DNA of 44,813 nt from contig DAHWRK010000004.1 in assembly GCA_027339055.1 (NCBI GenBank), positions 1 to 44,813 on the forward strand. The letters are read 5' to 3'. The notes below the pieces were generated by a model. It saw only the letters and a list, made by a program, of their open reading frames with translations. It ran no database searches and was not told the DNA's origin. The DNA comes from Microcaldota archaeon (GTDB lineage: Archaea; Micrarchaeota; Micrarchaeia; Micrarchaeales; Micrarchaeaceae). Shown piece after piece: positions 16,380-25,078 of this stretch; within the stretch, counting starts at the first letter, position 1; each line of letters starts with the position of its first letter. The translations under genes and the position numbers were made by a program.

Positions 16380-19300
16380 ATGGACATACATGAATATTTT
16401 TCGGAGCTCAGCAAAAATTTCGAGAAGGCATTCGGCGTAGCTACCGAAGCCAAAAAAAGGGGCTACGATCCCGAGCCGTTCGTGGAAATACTTCCCGCGC
16501 CGGACCTTGCCACCAGGGTAGAGGGAATAATAGGAATAAAAGGATTGGCAGATCTCATAAAAAAGAACTCTGAGGGAAAATCCAGGCAGGAGCTCGCATT
16601 CGCCATGGTAAAGGAAGTATGCACAAACGAAAGATTCAACGACGACATAGACAAAAGGCTCTCGCTTGCGACAAAGGTAGGGCTTGCGGTCCTTACAGAG
16701 GGCATACTGGTTGCGCCTACGGAAGGGCTCCAGGGAATAGAGCTTCACAGGAATCAGGATGGAACCGATTACGCGGCCATAATATACGCAGGGCCGATAA
16801 GAGGCGCTGGGGGCACCGCGGCTGCGCTCTCGGTGGCTCTAGCAGATTATGGAAGGAAGATACTCGGAATAGGGGCTTACAAGGCAACGAAGGCCGAGAT
16901 GGACAGATATGTGGAGGAGATCCAAATTTACAATTCGAGAGTGGCAAGGCTACAATACCTGCCGCCGGAACAGGACATAAGGACAATATTCGAAAACTGC
17001 CCGGTCTGCCTTGACGGCCTTGCCTCGGAACAGATAGAAATAGGCATACACAGGAACGTAAACAGGCTTGACGCTGCCGGGAAGCCGCAGATGATATCAA
17101 ACAAGATAAGGAGCGGCATATGCCTTGTTTCATGCGAGGGAATAGCGCAGAAGGCAAAAAGCGTGCTCAAGTACACGAAGGGAGCCGGACTCGACTGGTC
17201 CTGGCTCAACCAGATAATAAAGGTAGAAAAATCCCAGCAGACAGAGCAGAAGGAGACCAAAAAGGACGTTGTATTCCTGCAGGAGCTTGTGGCCGGAAGG
17301 CCGATATTTGCATATCCGGAACATCCAGGAGCCTTCAGGCTCAGATACGGGAGGAGCAGATTCACCGGCATAGCTTCGAAGGGTTTCAACCCCGCAACCA
17401 TGTACCTTATGGATGAATTTATAGCCACCGGAACACAGCTCAAAGTGGAAAAGCCGGGAAAAGGCTGCGTGGCAGTGCCTGTTGATACCATAGAAGGGCC
17501 GTTCGTCAAGCTCGATACTGGCGAGGCCTTCAGGATAAAGGATGCGGACGAGGCAAGAAGGCTTGAACCCCATATAAAAAAGATTTTGTCGGTTGGAGAC
17601 ATACTTGTCACATACGGGGATTTCAAGAAAACGAATACGCCGTTGAGCCCGACGAGCTATGTGGAGGAGTACTGGGCGCTTCAGCTCAAAAAGGCAGGAT
17701 GTAATGAGATTCCGGAAGTATCGAATTTTGCCGAAGCGTTAGAAATCTCAAAAAAATACGGCGTGCCGATGCACCCGAAATTCATATACGATTATTCGGA
17801 CATAAGCACCGAGGACATGCTCTTTCTGGTTGAAACTTTCAAGGAGGCCGACTTCGGAAGCGCAAAAACGCTGGATGAAATCCATTCAGTTACAATAAGC
17901 GGCGACAGGCTGGCAAAGGCCCGCGAGCTTTTGGAGAGGGCCTGCATACCCCACATTGACAGGAACGAAAGCATAGATGTGGAGGGCGAAACAGCAAAGT
18001 CGCTCATTGCCAGCTTTGGGCTCGCGAGGAATGGAAATATGGCCCAAAATGAGGAATTGCCCGAAGATGCGCTGCGGGCGCAGAGCTCGCTTGAGATGCT
18101 CAACAAGCTTGCCAGGTTCAAGATAATGAAGCGCTCCACGAAAATCGGCGGAAGGATGGGAAGGCCGGAGAAGGCAAGGGAGAGGCTGATGAAGCCTGCG
18201 CCGCACATATTGTTCCCGATAGGCGAATATGGGGGCAAGGAGAGGAGCATAACCAAGGCATACGTGCTGCAGGGCAAGAAGTTCAATTCGCAGAGCATAA
18301 ACGTCGAGCTTGCAAGGCACCTCTGCACCAAGGGAGGCGAGTACATAAACTCTTTCTACTGCGAGGAGCACAAGTGCAGGGCAGAGATAATGCGCAAATG
18401 CAAGCTTTGCGGGAACTTCAGCACTGGCTTGAAATGCGAGAAATGCGGAGGCCGCATGGAAGGAGGCGAAATGAAGCAGATAAACATAGTGTCAGAGGTC
18501 AACAGGGCCATGAAAAACATTGGCATGACTTCGCTCCCTAAGCTCATGAAAGGAGTTAAGGGGCTTTCTAATGCCGACAAGCTTGCGGAGCCGTTGGAGA
18601 AGGGATTGCTCCGCAGCGTGCACAATATATTCATATTCAAAGATGGAACATCGAGATTCGACGCGACGGATGTGCCGATAACGCATTTCTATCCTGACGA
18701 GATATCAGTAGACGTAGGCACTTTGAAGAAGCTGGGCTATGACAAAGACTATGAGGGGAATCCGCTTGAGCGCGGGGACCAGCTTGTAGAGCTCATGCAC
18801 CAGGACGTAATATTGAACAGGAGGGGCGCAGATTATTTCATCAACGTAACGCAGTTTACGGACGAAATGCTGGTAAGGTTTTACGGTCTGGAAAAATTTT
18901 ACAACGTATCGGAGCAGAAGGGCCTTATAGGGCATTACGTGATAACGCTTTCTCCGCACACTTCCGCAGGGGTGCTGGGCAGGATTATAGGGTTCACTGA
19001 TGCCAGCGTAGGATTTGCGCATCCGTACCTTATTTCAGCAAGGAGGAGAAACTGCGACGGGGACGAAGACACCACTATGATGCTGCTTGATGCGCTGGTG
19101 AATTTTTCAAAGCATTACATGCCCACTACAGTGGGGGGCACCATGGATGCTCCGCTGATACTCACCGTAAACGTAAAGCCGGAGGAGGTTGACGACGAGG
19201 TCCACGCCATGGAAGTGGTGGAAAGCTACGGCATAGATTTTTATGACAAGACATATTCATATCCTGCGCCAGGAGAAGTTAAGGTAGAGATAGTTGGAGA

Positions 19301-19823
19301 CAGGCTTCAGAAGGATTCCATTTATTCGGGGATAAAGTTTACTCACCTTTCCGGAATAAATGCAGTGGCACAGGCCCCTAAAAGAAGTTCATACACTACG
19401 CTCAAGACAATGAACGACAAAATAGAGATGCAGTTCAGCCTGATGGACAAGCTGTACAGCATAGACAAGAGGGACACCGCCAGGAGGCTCATACTAAGCC
19501 ATTTCATACCTGACTTAATGGGCAACCTGCATTCATACTCCAGGCAGGGATTCCGCTGCGTGCAGTGCAATGCCAAATATAGGCGCATACCGATAAAAGG
19601 AGTATGCACCAGATGCGGCGGCAAGCTTTTGCTCACGATATCGAAGGGAGGAATAGAGAAGTATCTGTACACTGCAATAAACCTTGCCGACAGGTATGAG
19701 CTTGAGCCTTACATAAAGCAGAGGATACTTCTTCTCAAGGAAGAAATAGAGGCGGTATTCGGGCAGGTAGGAACCGTGCCGATAAAAGACGACAAGCAGT
19801 TCAACCTGCTTAAATTCATGTAG
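16380..19823 (+). CDS. polC: DNA polymerase D large subunit (DP2)
   Basis: This 1,147-residue catalytic subunit of the archaeal replicative polymerase PolD begins with the conserved EYFSELSKNFEKAF segment. It contains GPIRGAGGTAAA near 140, a zinc finger of CxxHxC...CxxC...CxxC type (about 660-694), and the catalytic double-psi beta-barrel motif RNCDGDEDTTMMLLDALVNF near 890. A second zinc finger, CVQC...CTRC, lies at about 1058-1082. No intein interrupts it, unlike several Pyrococcus homologues. The C-terminus, KQFNLLKFM, resembles a PCNA-interacting peptide (Q-x-x-L-x-x-F-M). It ends 1 nt before the convergent PolX gene. Confidence 0.98.
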   Translation: MDIHEYFSELSKNFEKAFGVATEAKKRGYDPEPFVEILPAPDLATRVEGIIGIKGLADLIKKNSEGKSRQELAFAMVKEVCTNERFNDDIDKRLSLATKVGLAVLTEGILVAPTEGLQGIELHRNQDGTDYAAIIYAGPIRGAGGTAAALSVALADYGRKILGIGAYKATKAEMDRYVEEIQIYNSRVARLQYLPPEQDIRTIFENCPVCLDGLASEQIEIGIHRNVNRLDAAGKPQMISNKIRSGICLVSCEGIAQKAKSVLKYTKGAGLDWSWLNQIIKVEKSQQTEQKETKKDVVFLQELVAGRPIFAYPEHPGAFRLRYGRSRFTGIASKGFNPATMYLMDEFIATGTQLKVEKPGKGCVAVPVDTIEGPFVKLDTGEAFRIKDADEARRLEPHIKKILSVGDILVTYGDFKKTNTPLSPTSYVEEYWALQLKKAGCNEIPEVSNFAEALEISKKYGVPMHPKFIYDYSDISTEDMLFLVETFKEADFGSAKTLDEIHSVTISGDRLAKARELLERACIPHIDRNESIDVEGETAKSLIASFGLARNGNMAQNEELPEDALRAQSSLEMLNKLARFKIMKRSTKIGGRMGRPEKARERLMKPAPHILFPIGEYGGKERSITKAYVLQGKKFNSQSINVELARHLCTKGGEYINSFYCEEHKCRAEIMRKCKLCGNFSTGLKCEKCGGRMEGGEMKQINIVSEVNRAMKNIGMTSLPKLMKGVKGLSNADKLAEPLEKGLLRSVHNIFIFKDGTSRFDATDVPITHFYPDEISVDVGTLKKLGYDKDYEGNPLERGDQLVELMHQDVILNRRGADYFINVTQFTDEMLVRFYGLEKFYNVSEQKGLIGHYVITLSPHTSAGVLGRIIGFTDASVGFAHPYLISARRRNCDGDEDTTMMLLDALVNFSKHYMPTTVGGTMDAPLILTVNVKPEEVDDEVHAMEVVESYGIDFYDKTYSYPAPGEVKVEIVGDRLQKDSIYSGIKFTHLSGINAVAQAPKRSSYTTLKTMNDKIEMQFSLMDKLYSIDKRDTARRLILSHFIPDLMGNLHSYSRQGFRCVQCNAKYRRIPIKGVCTRCGGKLLLTISKGGIEKYLYTAINLADRYELEPYIKQRILLLKEEIEAVFGQVGTVPIKDDKQFNLLKFM

Positions 19824-19824
19824 C

Positions 19825-21558
19825 CTATTTGCGAGCCATCAGCTTGGAGATGCGCCTTGCCGGCATTGTGTTTATGACCTTTTCCTTTGTGAGCCAGCCC
19901 CTCCTTGCCATCCCGACCCCATAGCGCAGATTGTCGAAATGCGATACACTGTGGGCATCGGAATCTATCGAAAACAGCACATTGTAGTCGCGTATGGCGA
20001 ATATCGATGCGTCGTTGAGGTCTAGCCTGCTCGGATACGAGTCTATCTCCATCACAACGCCTTTCTCTTCCGCCTTTTCTGCGATTTTTCTGAGATCTAT
20101 AGCGTACGGCTCCCTTTCGTTGATTATCCTGCCTGTAGGGTGCGCAAGTATGTTCACATATCCGGAATCAATCGCTTTTATGACCCTGGATGTCATCTCG
20201 TTGATGCTCATGTTGAAGCCTGAGTGCACAGCGGCAACCACGCAGTCCATGCTCTTGAGCGCTGCTGCGGAAAGATCCAAAGACCCGTCCTTCAATATGT
20301 CAACTTCCGCTCCTTTGAGCAGCGTGAGCTTTCCATCAAGCTTTTCGTTCAAGGCATCGACCCTTTTGAAGAATTCCGCAAACTTCTTCTCGTCCATTCC
20401 CCTGGCAACTTTAAGGCTTTTCGTATGGTTGGTTATCGCCAGATACTCGAGCCCGTGCGCCATGGCGGCGCTTGCCATTTCTTCCAGAGTGTTTGTCCCG
20501 TCCGTTTCCTTTGTGTGGGAATGCATGTCTCCTTTTAGGTCTTGCAATTTTACCAGCTTAGGCAGCTTATGCTTTTTTGCCAGGGCTATTTCGCCGCGGT
20601 TTTCCCTCATTTCAGGCTCTATCCAATCCATCCCAAGCCTTGAATAGATGTCAGTTTCGTCTATCGCCGAGACCACCTTGTCGTTTTTGTCGAATAGCCC
20701 GTATTCGTTAAGCTTGTAGCCCTTTGATATTGCTATCTTCCTTACTTCTACGTTGTGCTCCTTGCTGCCGGTAAAGTACTGCATTGCCGCTCCGAAGCTT
20801 TCTGGAGCTATCACCCTCAGGTCGCAAGTCGTGCCAATGTCAAGCCATACGGTGGTTTTCGTCGGGTCCTTGACCTCTATGTTTGATACGCCTTTCATTT
20901 TCGCAAACAGGCCCATTACATCTTCGGGGCGCTGCGATATTGCAAGTATGTCTATGTCGCCTATTGTTTCCTTCATGCGCCTCGTTGAGCCGCATATTAT
21001 GGCTTTCTCCACCTTATTCGAAGCCAGAAGTTCTGAAACTATGGATTCAGCTGCAGGCAGCGCGTAGCCAAGCAGCATTCTCCCCTTTGAGCCTTCGAGC
21101 ATCTCTATGCCCTTTTCAAGCAGCTGCTCGCTCCTCTCGCCAAAACCCTCAAGAGCCATGACTTTGTGAGAGGATATGGCATCCTTAAGGCTTTTTATGT
21201 CGGTTACGTTTAGCTTCTGATAAAGAGTAATTGCCCTCTTTGCTCCCATGCCTTCTATCTTCGTAAGATTTTCGAAGTCTATTGGGTATTTTTTCTTTAG
21301 CTCGTCGTACTTCCTGACGTGGCCGGTCTTTATGTATTCTTCTATCTTTCCGGCAAGGCCCTTTCCAATCCCGCTTATCGACATAAGCCCGTCTATGCCT
21401 GAGCGCTCGTAGAGCTTGGATACGTCCTCGTCCATGGAGAGCAGTGCCATGGAGGCGTTCTGGTAGGCGCGCACCTCGAACCTGGCAGTTGGCCTTTTGT
21501 CCACGCTCAGCATGTCAGCGATTTCGTTGAATATTTCTGCGAGCTTTTCGTTTGCCAT
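19825..21558 (-). CDS. polX: Family X DNA polymerase with PHP domain
   Basis: This 577-residue bacterial/archaeal-type PolX has an N-terminal 8-kDa-like region and two helix-hairpin-helix motifs, SISGIGKGLAGKI (about 60-72) and KIEGMGAKRA (about 100-109). The nucleotidyltransferase palm is ICGSTRRMKETIGDIDILA, with the catalytic D-x-D near residue 200. The PHP phosphoesterase domain (about 340-570) has its metal ligands intact: MHSH, ITNH, GAEVD, AAVHS, ILAHP and DSDAHS. It should fill gaps in base-excision repair and trim 3' ends or cut AP sites. PolX is patchily distributed in archaea. A TATA-like box 24 nt before the ATG implies a leaderless mRNA. Confidence 0.96.
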   Translation of the reverse strand: MANEKLAEIFNEIADMLSVDKRPTARFEVRAYQNASMALLSMDEDVSKLYERSGIDGLMSISGIGKGLAGKIEEYIKTGHVRKYDELKKKYPIDFENLTKIEGMGAKRAITLYQKLNVTDIKSLKDAISSHKVMALEGFGERSEQLLEKGIEMLEGSKGRMLLGYALPAAESIVSELLASNKVEKAIICGSTRRMKETIGDIDILAISQRPEDVMGLFAKMKGVSNIEVKDPTKTTVWLDIGTTCDLRVIAPESFGAAMQYFTGSKEHNVEVRKIAISKGYKLNEYGLFDKNDKVVSAIDETDIYSRLGMDWIEPEMRENRGEIALAKKHKLPKLVKLQDLKGDMHSHTKETDGTNTLEEMASAAMAHGLEYLAITNHTKSLKVARGMDEKKFAEFFKRVDALNEKLDGKLTLLKGAEVDILKDGSLDLSAAALKSMDCVVAAVHSGFNMSINEMTSRVIKAIDSGYVNILAHPTGRIINEREPYAIDLRKIAEKAEEKGVVMEIDSYPSRLDLNDASIFAIRDYNVLFSIDSDAHSVSHFDNLRYGVGMARRGWLTKEKVINTMPARRISKLMARK

Positions 21559-21578
21559 AATTATAAAGCTAGGAAAAA

Positions 21579-21586
21579 TTTAAAAT
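21579..21586 (-). promoter_or_regulatory. TATA box of polX (leaderless)
   Basis: ATTTTAAA on the minus strand is centred about 24 nt before the polX ATG at 21558, the usual spacing for a leaderless archaeal transcript. Confidence 0.45.
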
Positions 21587-21648
21587 ATGCAGCGGAAGTA
21601 CCGCAAGGAATTTATCATTTGCCAGAGCCATAACAACAGTGCATTTGA

Positions 21649-22242
21649 ATGGATTCCGAAGCCGAAGGAGGAAGCCCTAATTTTGAGAGGCTAGCTAAGC
21701 TAAACGCGATATACCTGAGAATCATAAACAGGTATCGCGACTACATAGGGGAAGAGGAAAGCCTTTCCGTGGCTGAGCTGCCGAGGCTTGTTACCCCGAA
21801 AAACAGGTCAGTATTGGAAAAAGCCGATGACATAAAGAACGGCTTTGATACGTATTCCTATGAGAGGGACTTCTACGCAGCAAGCGTGATGGCATACGAA
21901 TTTGTAAGGAAGGAGATAGAAGCGATAAACCTTCCAGTGGAGTTTTGGCTTGAGCCTGCCGAAACCATGGAGTTTGGAGCAGGGGAAAAGCTCGACAGGT
22001 ATACGCTGCTGTGCAGCCTTATAATAGCGCTTGGAAATCCCTCTGCAAAAATATTGATAATAGAGAGGAATGACAGGCTCAACCCCATATTGTATTATGA
22101 GCTGGATGGCATATTCCTTATTGACTTCGACAGCGAAATAAGGAAATTTGCCAGCAAGGACGAGATGCTGGCCCACATAGGCATAGGAGAGGATTCTGTT
22201 GCCTACGAATTCAACGACAAGATGTACGTCGACATAACATGA
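21649..22242 (+). CDS. Conserved-looking hypothetical protein
   Basis: This 197-residue soluble, acidic protein is not recognised. The N-terminal half is helical (about 10-100). The C-terminal half alternates strands and helices, with hydrophobic strands AKILIIER, PILYYEL and GIFLIDFDS, and ends in a Tyr/Asp-rich tail. The segment from LNPILYYELDG to FLIDFD looks like a beta-hairpin of the kind found in transglutaminase- or nuclease-like folds, but no catalytic set is convincing. It is divergent from polX with a 90-nt gap and faces the small basic gene at 22254-22388. Coding is supported by length and by the absence of an alternative frame. Confidence 0.68.
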   Translation: MDSEAEGGSPNFERLAKLNAIYLRIINRYRDYIGEEESLSVAELPRLVTPKNRSVLEKADDIKNGFDTYSYERDFYAASVMAYEFVRKEIEAINLPVEFWLEPAETMEFGAGEKLDRYTLLCSLIIALGNPSAKILIIERNDRLNPILYYELDGIFLIDFDSEIRKFASKDEMLAHIGIGEDSVAYEFNDKMYVDIT

Positions 22243-22253
22243 GCATTGGCAGC

Positions 22254-22388
22254 TCAGCCGACTACCTTGCCCTTTCTCCTTACTGCCTTGAGCCTCTTTC
22301 TGTGCTCTTTCTTCAGCCTGCTGAGCTTCTTCTTGTTCCTGTAGTCCTTGCCTAGCTTCCTGTTCGATTTTGTTACTTTCTTCTGCAT
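22254..22388 (-). CDS. 44-residue strongly basic protein
   Basis: A short open frame runs from ATG (22388) to TGA (22254-22256), preceded by GGTG about 8 nt upstream (GGTGCTTTA). The product is almost entirely Lys, Arg and polar residues: it starts MQKKVTKSNRKLGKDY, has RLKKEHRKRLK in the middle, and ends KGKVVG. Composition and size resemble tiny ribosomal or nucleic-acid-binding proteins. It is not one of the short archaeal ribosomal proteins I can recognise (eL39, eL40, eL41). Codon choice matches neighbouring genes. It precedes the Hsp20 gene's 3' end in a compact minus-strand group. Confidence 0.65.
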   Translation of the reverse strand: MQKKVTKSNRKLGKDYRNKKKLSRLKKEHRKRLKAVRRKGKVVG

Positions 22389-22445
22389 TAAAGCACCATT
22401 GACAGCTTTATTTCCCCGTTGGCATATTTATTGCTTTTGCTTGGC

Positions 22446-22988
22446 TTATTTTATGCTGAGCTTGAAATCCTTCATGTAAGCAATCTCAACTATTGGCATA
22501 ACTACTTCAAGCACCCCGTTCTTGAACGTGGCTGATGCCTTTTCCGGGTCAACATTGGCCTCAAGCTGCAGCTTCTTGCTGTATATGGTGCCCTTGTGGC
22601 TTATCTCTATTATGAGCGTTCCCTGAGAGGCTATGACGTTTATCTCCCCCTTTGAAACGTTAGGCATGCTGGCATCTATTACGACCGAATCCTTCTTGTA
22701 TATGGTTTCGACGAATGGCTCGGTTGGCGTTTGTATTTCCGGCGGCATGCCCTGGGGCAGCTTTGGCTCGGGCTTCTGCAGGCGCACGGGCTTCGGTGGC
22801 GGTACGGCCTTTGATGGATTTGCAGAAAGCTTTATGTCTATTCCGAACTCGTTGGCTATGCTTGCCATGTCGTTGTTGTCAAAATTATCCTTCAATGTCT
22901 TTGCAATAAGCTTTATCAGGTTTTCTATATCAGGGACGTTATTTGGGTTTTGGTCTTTATTGTCGCTCTTTTTCTTCTTTCCTGGCAT
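22446..22988 (-). CDS. Small heat-shock protein, Hsp20/alpha-crystallin-like
   Basis: This 180-residue protein has a Lys/Asp/Asn-rich N-terminus, a helical segment (about 20-55), a Pro/Lys-rich linker (about 58-90), then an alpha-crystallin-type beta domain (about 92-175). Key features are DSVVIDASMPNVSKGEINV, then GTLIIEIS, and the hallmark ATFKNGVLEVVMP near 155-167. Hsp20 proteins hold unfolding clients without ATP. The unusual N-terminal region and the lack of a clean I-x-I tail suggest altered oligomerisation. A TATA-like box lies at 23021-23030. Confidence 0.8.
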   Translation of the reverse strand: MPGKKKKSDNKDQNPNNVPDIENLIKLIAKTLKDNFDNNDMASIANEFGIDIKLSANPSKAVPPPKPVRLQKPEPKLPQGMPPEIQTPTEPFVETIYKKDSVVIDASMPNVSKGEINVIASQGTLIIEISHKGTIYSKKLQLEANVDPEKASATFKNGVLEVVMPIVEIAYMKDFKLSIK

Positions 22989-23020
22989 AAAATCGCCACA
23001 CTCTTTACTTTTTGAACCAG

Positions 23021-23030
23021 ATATAAAAAG
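23021..23030 (-). promoter_or_regulatory. TATA box of the Hsp20 gene
   Basis: CTTTTTATAT on the minus strand is about 37 nt before the ATG at 22988, implying a leader of about 10 nt. Confidence 0.4.
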
Positions 23031-23078
23031 CTTTGCGGAGCCCGCATAACTGGTCCTACTTTTATATGTATGCGAGGT

Positions 23079-24128
23079 TCAGAACCACTTGGATATGCCT
23101 TCCTGCCTGGACGAGTCCCTCTTTTTGGCCAGAAGCTCGGCAAACTTGACAATACGGGATTCCGAAAACTCGTAATCGTCGCACATCATGCGCTTTATGC
23201 CTTCTATATCGGGCTTTGACGAGATCATTTTCTCCAGTTCCTGCTTCTCGATACGTTTGACATCGGGATTATTGAACAGCTCTTCAACCTCTCGTATGTC
23301 GGTCTGGAAGGGGGTCTTGAACTTCTGCTCGACTATTGACTCCACGTCGCTTATGCTCTTTGCTTCCATTGCTATTTTGAGCGCTGTCTTCGGGCCTATG
23401 CCCTTTATGCCGTCGTTGAAGTCGTTTCCTAGCATTATGCCTATCCATATGAGCTGCTGCCTTGATATCCCCATTGCTTTGAGCGTTTCAGCCAGTATCA
23501 CGCGCTCTGGCTCGACCTCCACATAAACGTTCTTTTTGGGGAGTTTGCGCCTTCCGGAAAGCGTAAGGTTCCTTATTATTACAGGAGCACCGAAGAGCAG
23601 AGTGTCATAATCCTGGCTTGCAGCAGCGTCCACAAGGCCTTCCTTGCACATGTAGCTGGCTTGGGCCTCGCCCTCACCTGTAGAGGTAAGCTGGGCTATG
23701 CCCATAAGGCCCAGAAGCTCCTTTGCGCTAGATACTATCGCCTTGTCCACTCTGGTGCTTTCCTGTGCGTATGTCCTTGCCGCTTCAAGGGCCCCCTGCG
23801 CTTTTGCCTCGAGCCAAGCGTTGTAGGCGGTGTCCCTCCTCCTTGTCCTTGCCTCTATGGTCTTCATCTTGAGCTTTGAGGGTATGCCATCAAACACATA
23901 TACCGGAGTTATCCCGTTTTGTATCAGGTCTATGCTCCTGTAGAAAAGCCCCGACAAGTGGCTTGTTACCCTGCCCTTTGAATCCTTTAGCGGCGTGCCG
24001 TCCGGCTGCCTTATTATTGAAAGAAACTGGTAGAGCACGTTGTACGCATCTATTGCTACCGTTTTGCCGCTTAGCTCCTTGAGCGATATCTTCTCCCTGA
24101 TTATGAGTTTGCTAAGGTCTACCGCCAT
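23079..24128 (-). CDS. fen: Flap endonuclease 1
   Basis: This structure-specific 5' nuclease processes Okazaki fragments and repair flaps. Counting from the ATG at 24128 (349 residues), it starts MAVDLSKLI, with Asp27 in VAIDAYN, FDGIPSKLK, the acidic STGEGEAQASYM, SQDYDTLLFG, and GNDFNDGIKGIGPKTAL (the last metal ligand plus helix-hairpin-helix). The family normally begins M-G-V, with the glycine near the active site; here it is alanine. A GTG at 24137 is possible, but the ATG fits the family start. The C-terminus, QEGISKWF, is a PIP box for PCNA binding. It follows MBF1 closely and is likely co-transcribed. Confidence 0.97.
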   Translation of the reverse strand: MAVDLSKLIIREKISLKELSGKTVAIDAYNVLYQFLSIIRQPDGTPLKDSKGRVTSHLSGLFYRSIDLIQNGITPVYVFDGIPSKLKMKTIEARTRRRDTAYNAWLEAKAQGALEAARTYAQESTRVDKAIVSSAKELLGLMGIAQLTSTGEGEAQASYMCKEGLVDAAASQDYDTLLFGAPVIIRNLTLSGRRKLPKKNVYVEVEPERVILAETLKAMGISRQQLIWIGIMLGNDFNDGIKGIGPKTALKIAMEAKSISDVESIVEQKFKTPFQTDIREVEELFNNPDVKRIEKQELEKMISSKPDIEGIKRMMCDDYEFSESRIVKFAELLAKKRDSSRQEGISKWF

Positions 24129-24140
24129 CTCAAGCACTTT

Positions 24141-24602
24141 TCATTTGGTAGTATAGTCGCCCAGCGTAACGTTGCCGCGCTGGCCTATCGAATGCGTTTT
24201 GGACTCTGGCTTGTCTGTTGCAGAGATGAGGTTTATGTTTAAGGTTTTCTCAAGCTTCTTTACCAGAGCCATAGGAGGTTCGGTTTTCTCTTCCTCCACC
24301 CTTGACAGAAAAGTTTCTTTCTCGTTTATCATTTCCGCAAGCACCTTTAGGGGCATCTTGAGCCCTTCCCTTGCGTTGCGTATCGCAGGGCCGTAGCCGT
24401 CTATCAAAGCAGGTCCGTTGTCATCCGATTCCGGCTGAGCCCTCTTTGAATAGCTCCCATTGCTGTTGGGCTTGCGCTCGCTAGGTTCCGAGACAATCTT
24501 CTTTCCCTTTGCGCAGCTTGCACATACCCTGAACTCGACTCCTTCTATTGATACGACGTACACAACATTCATTTGCCTGCCGCATAGCTCGCATTCTTCC
24601 AT
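24141..24602 (-). CDS. Archaeal multiprotein bridging factor 1 (zinc ribbon plus helix-turn-helix)
   Basis: The product is 153 residues from the ATG at 24602 (a TTG one codon earlier is less likely). The N-terminal zinc ribbon is CELCG...CASC (about residues 4-36), followed by a polar linker, then a Cro/C1-type HTH (about 75-130) with YGPAIRNAREGLKMPLKVLAEMINEKETFLSRVE, the recognised MBF1 signature. Archaeal MBF1 associates with the ribosome and links stress to translation or transcription, although it does not simply bridge TBP as in eukaryotes. It is the first gene of a unit with fen. GGTG-like sequence lies before the start. Confidence 0.92.
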   Translation of the reverse strand: MEECELCGRQMNVVYVVSIEGVEFRVCASCAKGKKIVSEPSERKPNSNGSYSKRAQPESDDNGPALIDGYGPAIRNAREGLKMPLKVLAEMINEKETFLSRVEEEKTEPPMALVKKLEKTLNINLISATDKPESKTHSIGQRGNVTLGDYTTK

Positions 24603-24644
24603 CAAATCACACCCGGTATATTAATGCCGGCAAGATATATATTC

Positions 24645-24652
24645 TTATATAG
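24645..24652 (-). promoter_or_regulatory. TATA box of the MBF1-fen unit
   Basis: CTATATAA on the minus strand is about 45 nt before the ATG at 24602, followed by further AT-rich sequence. The implied leader is about 20 nt and carries GGGTGTGA. Confidence 0.45.
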
Positions 24653-24697
24653 GGCCGAAGCCGCAAAAAAAGCGTCGTGCTGAAGGAATATAGATAT

Positions 24698-24916
24698 TTA
24701 CTGCTTGAGCTGCTTGACCTCGGGTATTCGGGCAACTTCGTGCTTCTGGCCCCTTTCCTTTGCGTAACGCATGTATTCCTCGAGATCGTCCCTCCTTACC
24801 CTCGTAACCATATTTCCCTCTGTTACAGCAACATAGTCCCCCTCTGCAGGTTTCGACAGCTCTTCCAGGAGCTTTGCCCTGTTGAAATGCCTATAGTACC
24901 AGAACCTTATGCTCAA
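24698..24916 (-). CDS. Small charged hypothetical protein (TTG start)
   Basis: The frame is open from 25054, but its first ~46 codons look non-coding. The likely start is TTG at 24916, preceded by GGTGG (24921-24925) at 4-nt spacing, giving 72 residues beginning LSIRFWYYRHFNRAKLL. Charged helices flank a short strand pair, EGDYVAVTEGNMVTRVRRDD, and the end is Lys/Gln-rich. No family is recognised. It lies between the MBF1 promoter and the divergent M50 protease. Confidence 0.55.
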   Translation of the reverse strand: MSIRFWYYRHFNRAKLLEELSKPAEGDYVAVTEGNMVTRVRRDDLEEYMRYAKERGQKHEVARIPEVKQLKQ

Positions 24917-25078
24917 ATTCCCACCAATGATGTTTTTATGTTGTAGGGCAAAGTTTAGAAATGTTTTGAAGTTTCGGTTGATTGCTGGCCTTGGCAAAAT
25001 ATATGCAAAACCGTTCCAGCGACAGGGATAAACGCTAAATAGCTTTATCGGCAAAGCCTATTGCATTGAGGCGTTTTT

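Noticed and set aside
16380-19823. Intein in PolD large subunit
   Set aside because: Conserved motifs run through without a break, the length is 1,147 residues, and there are no splicing-domain motifs.
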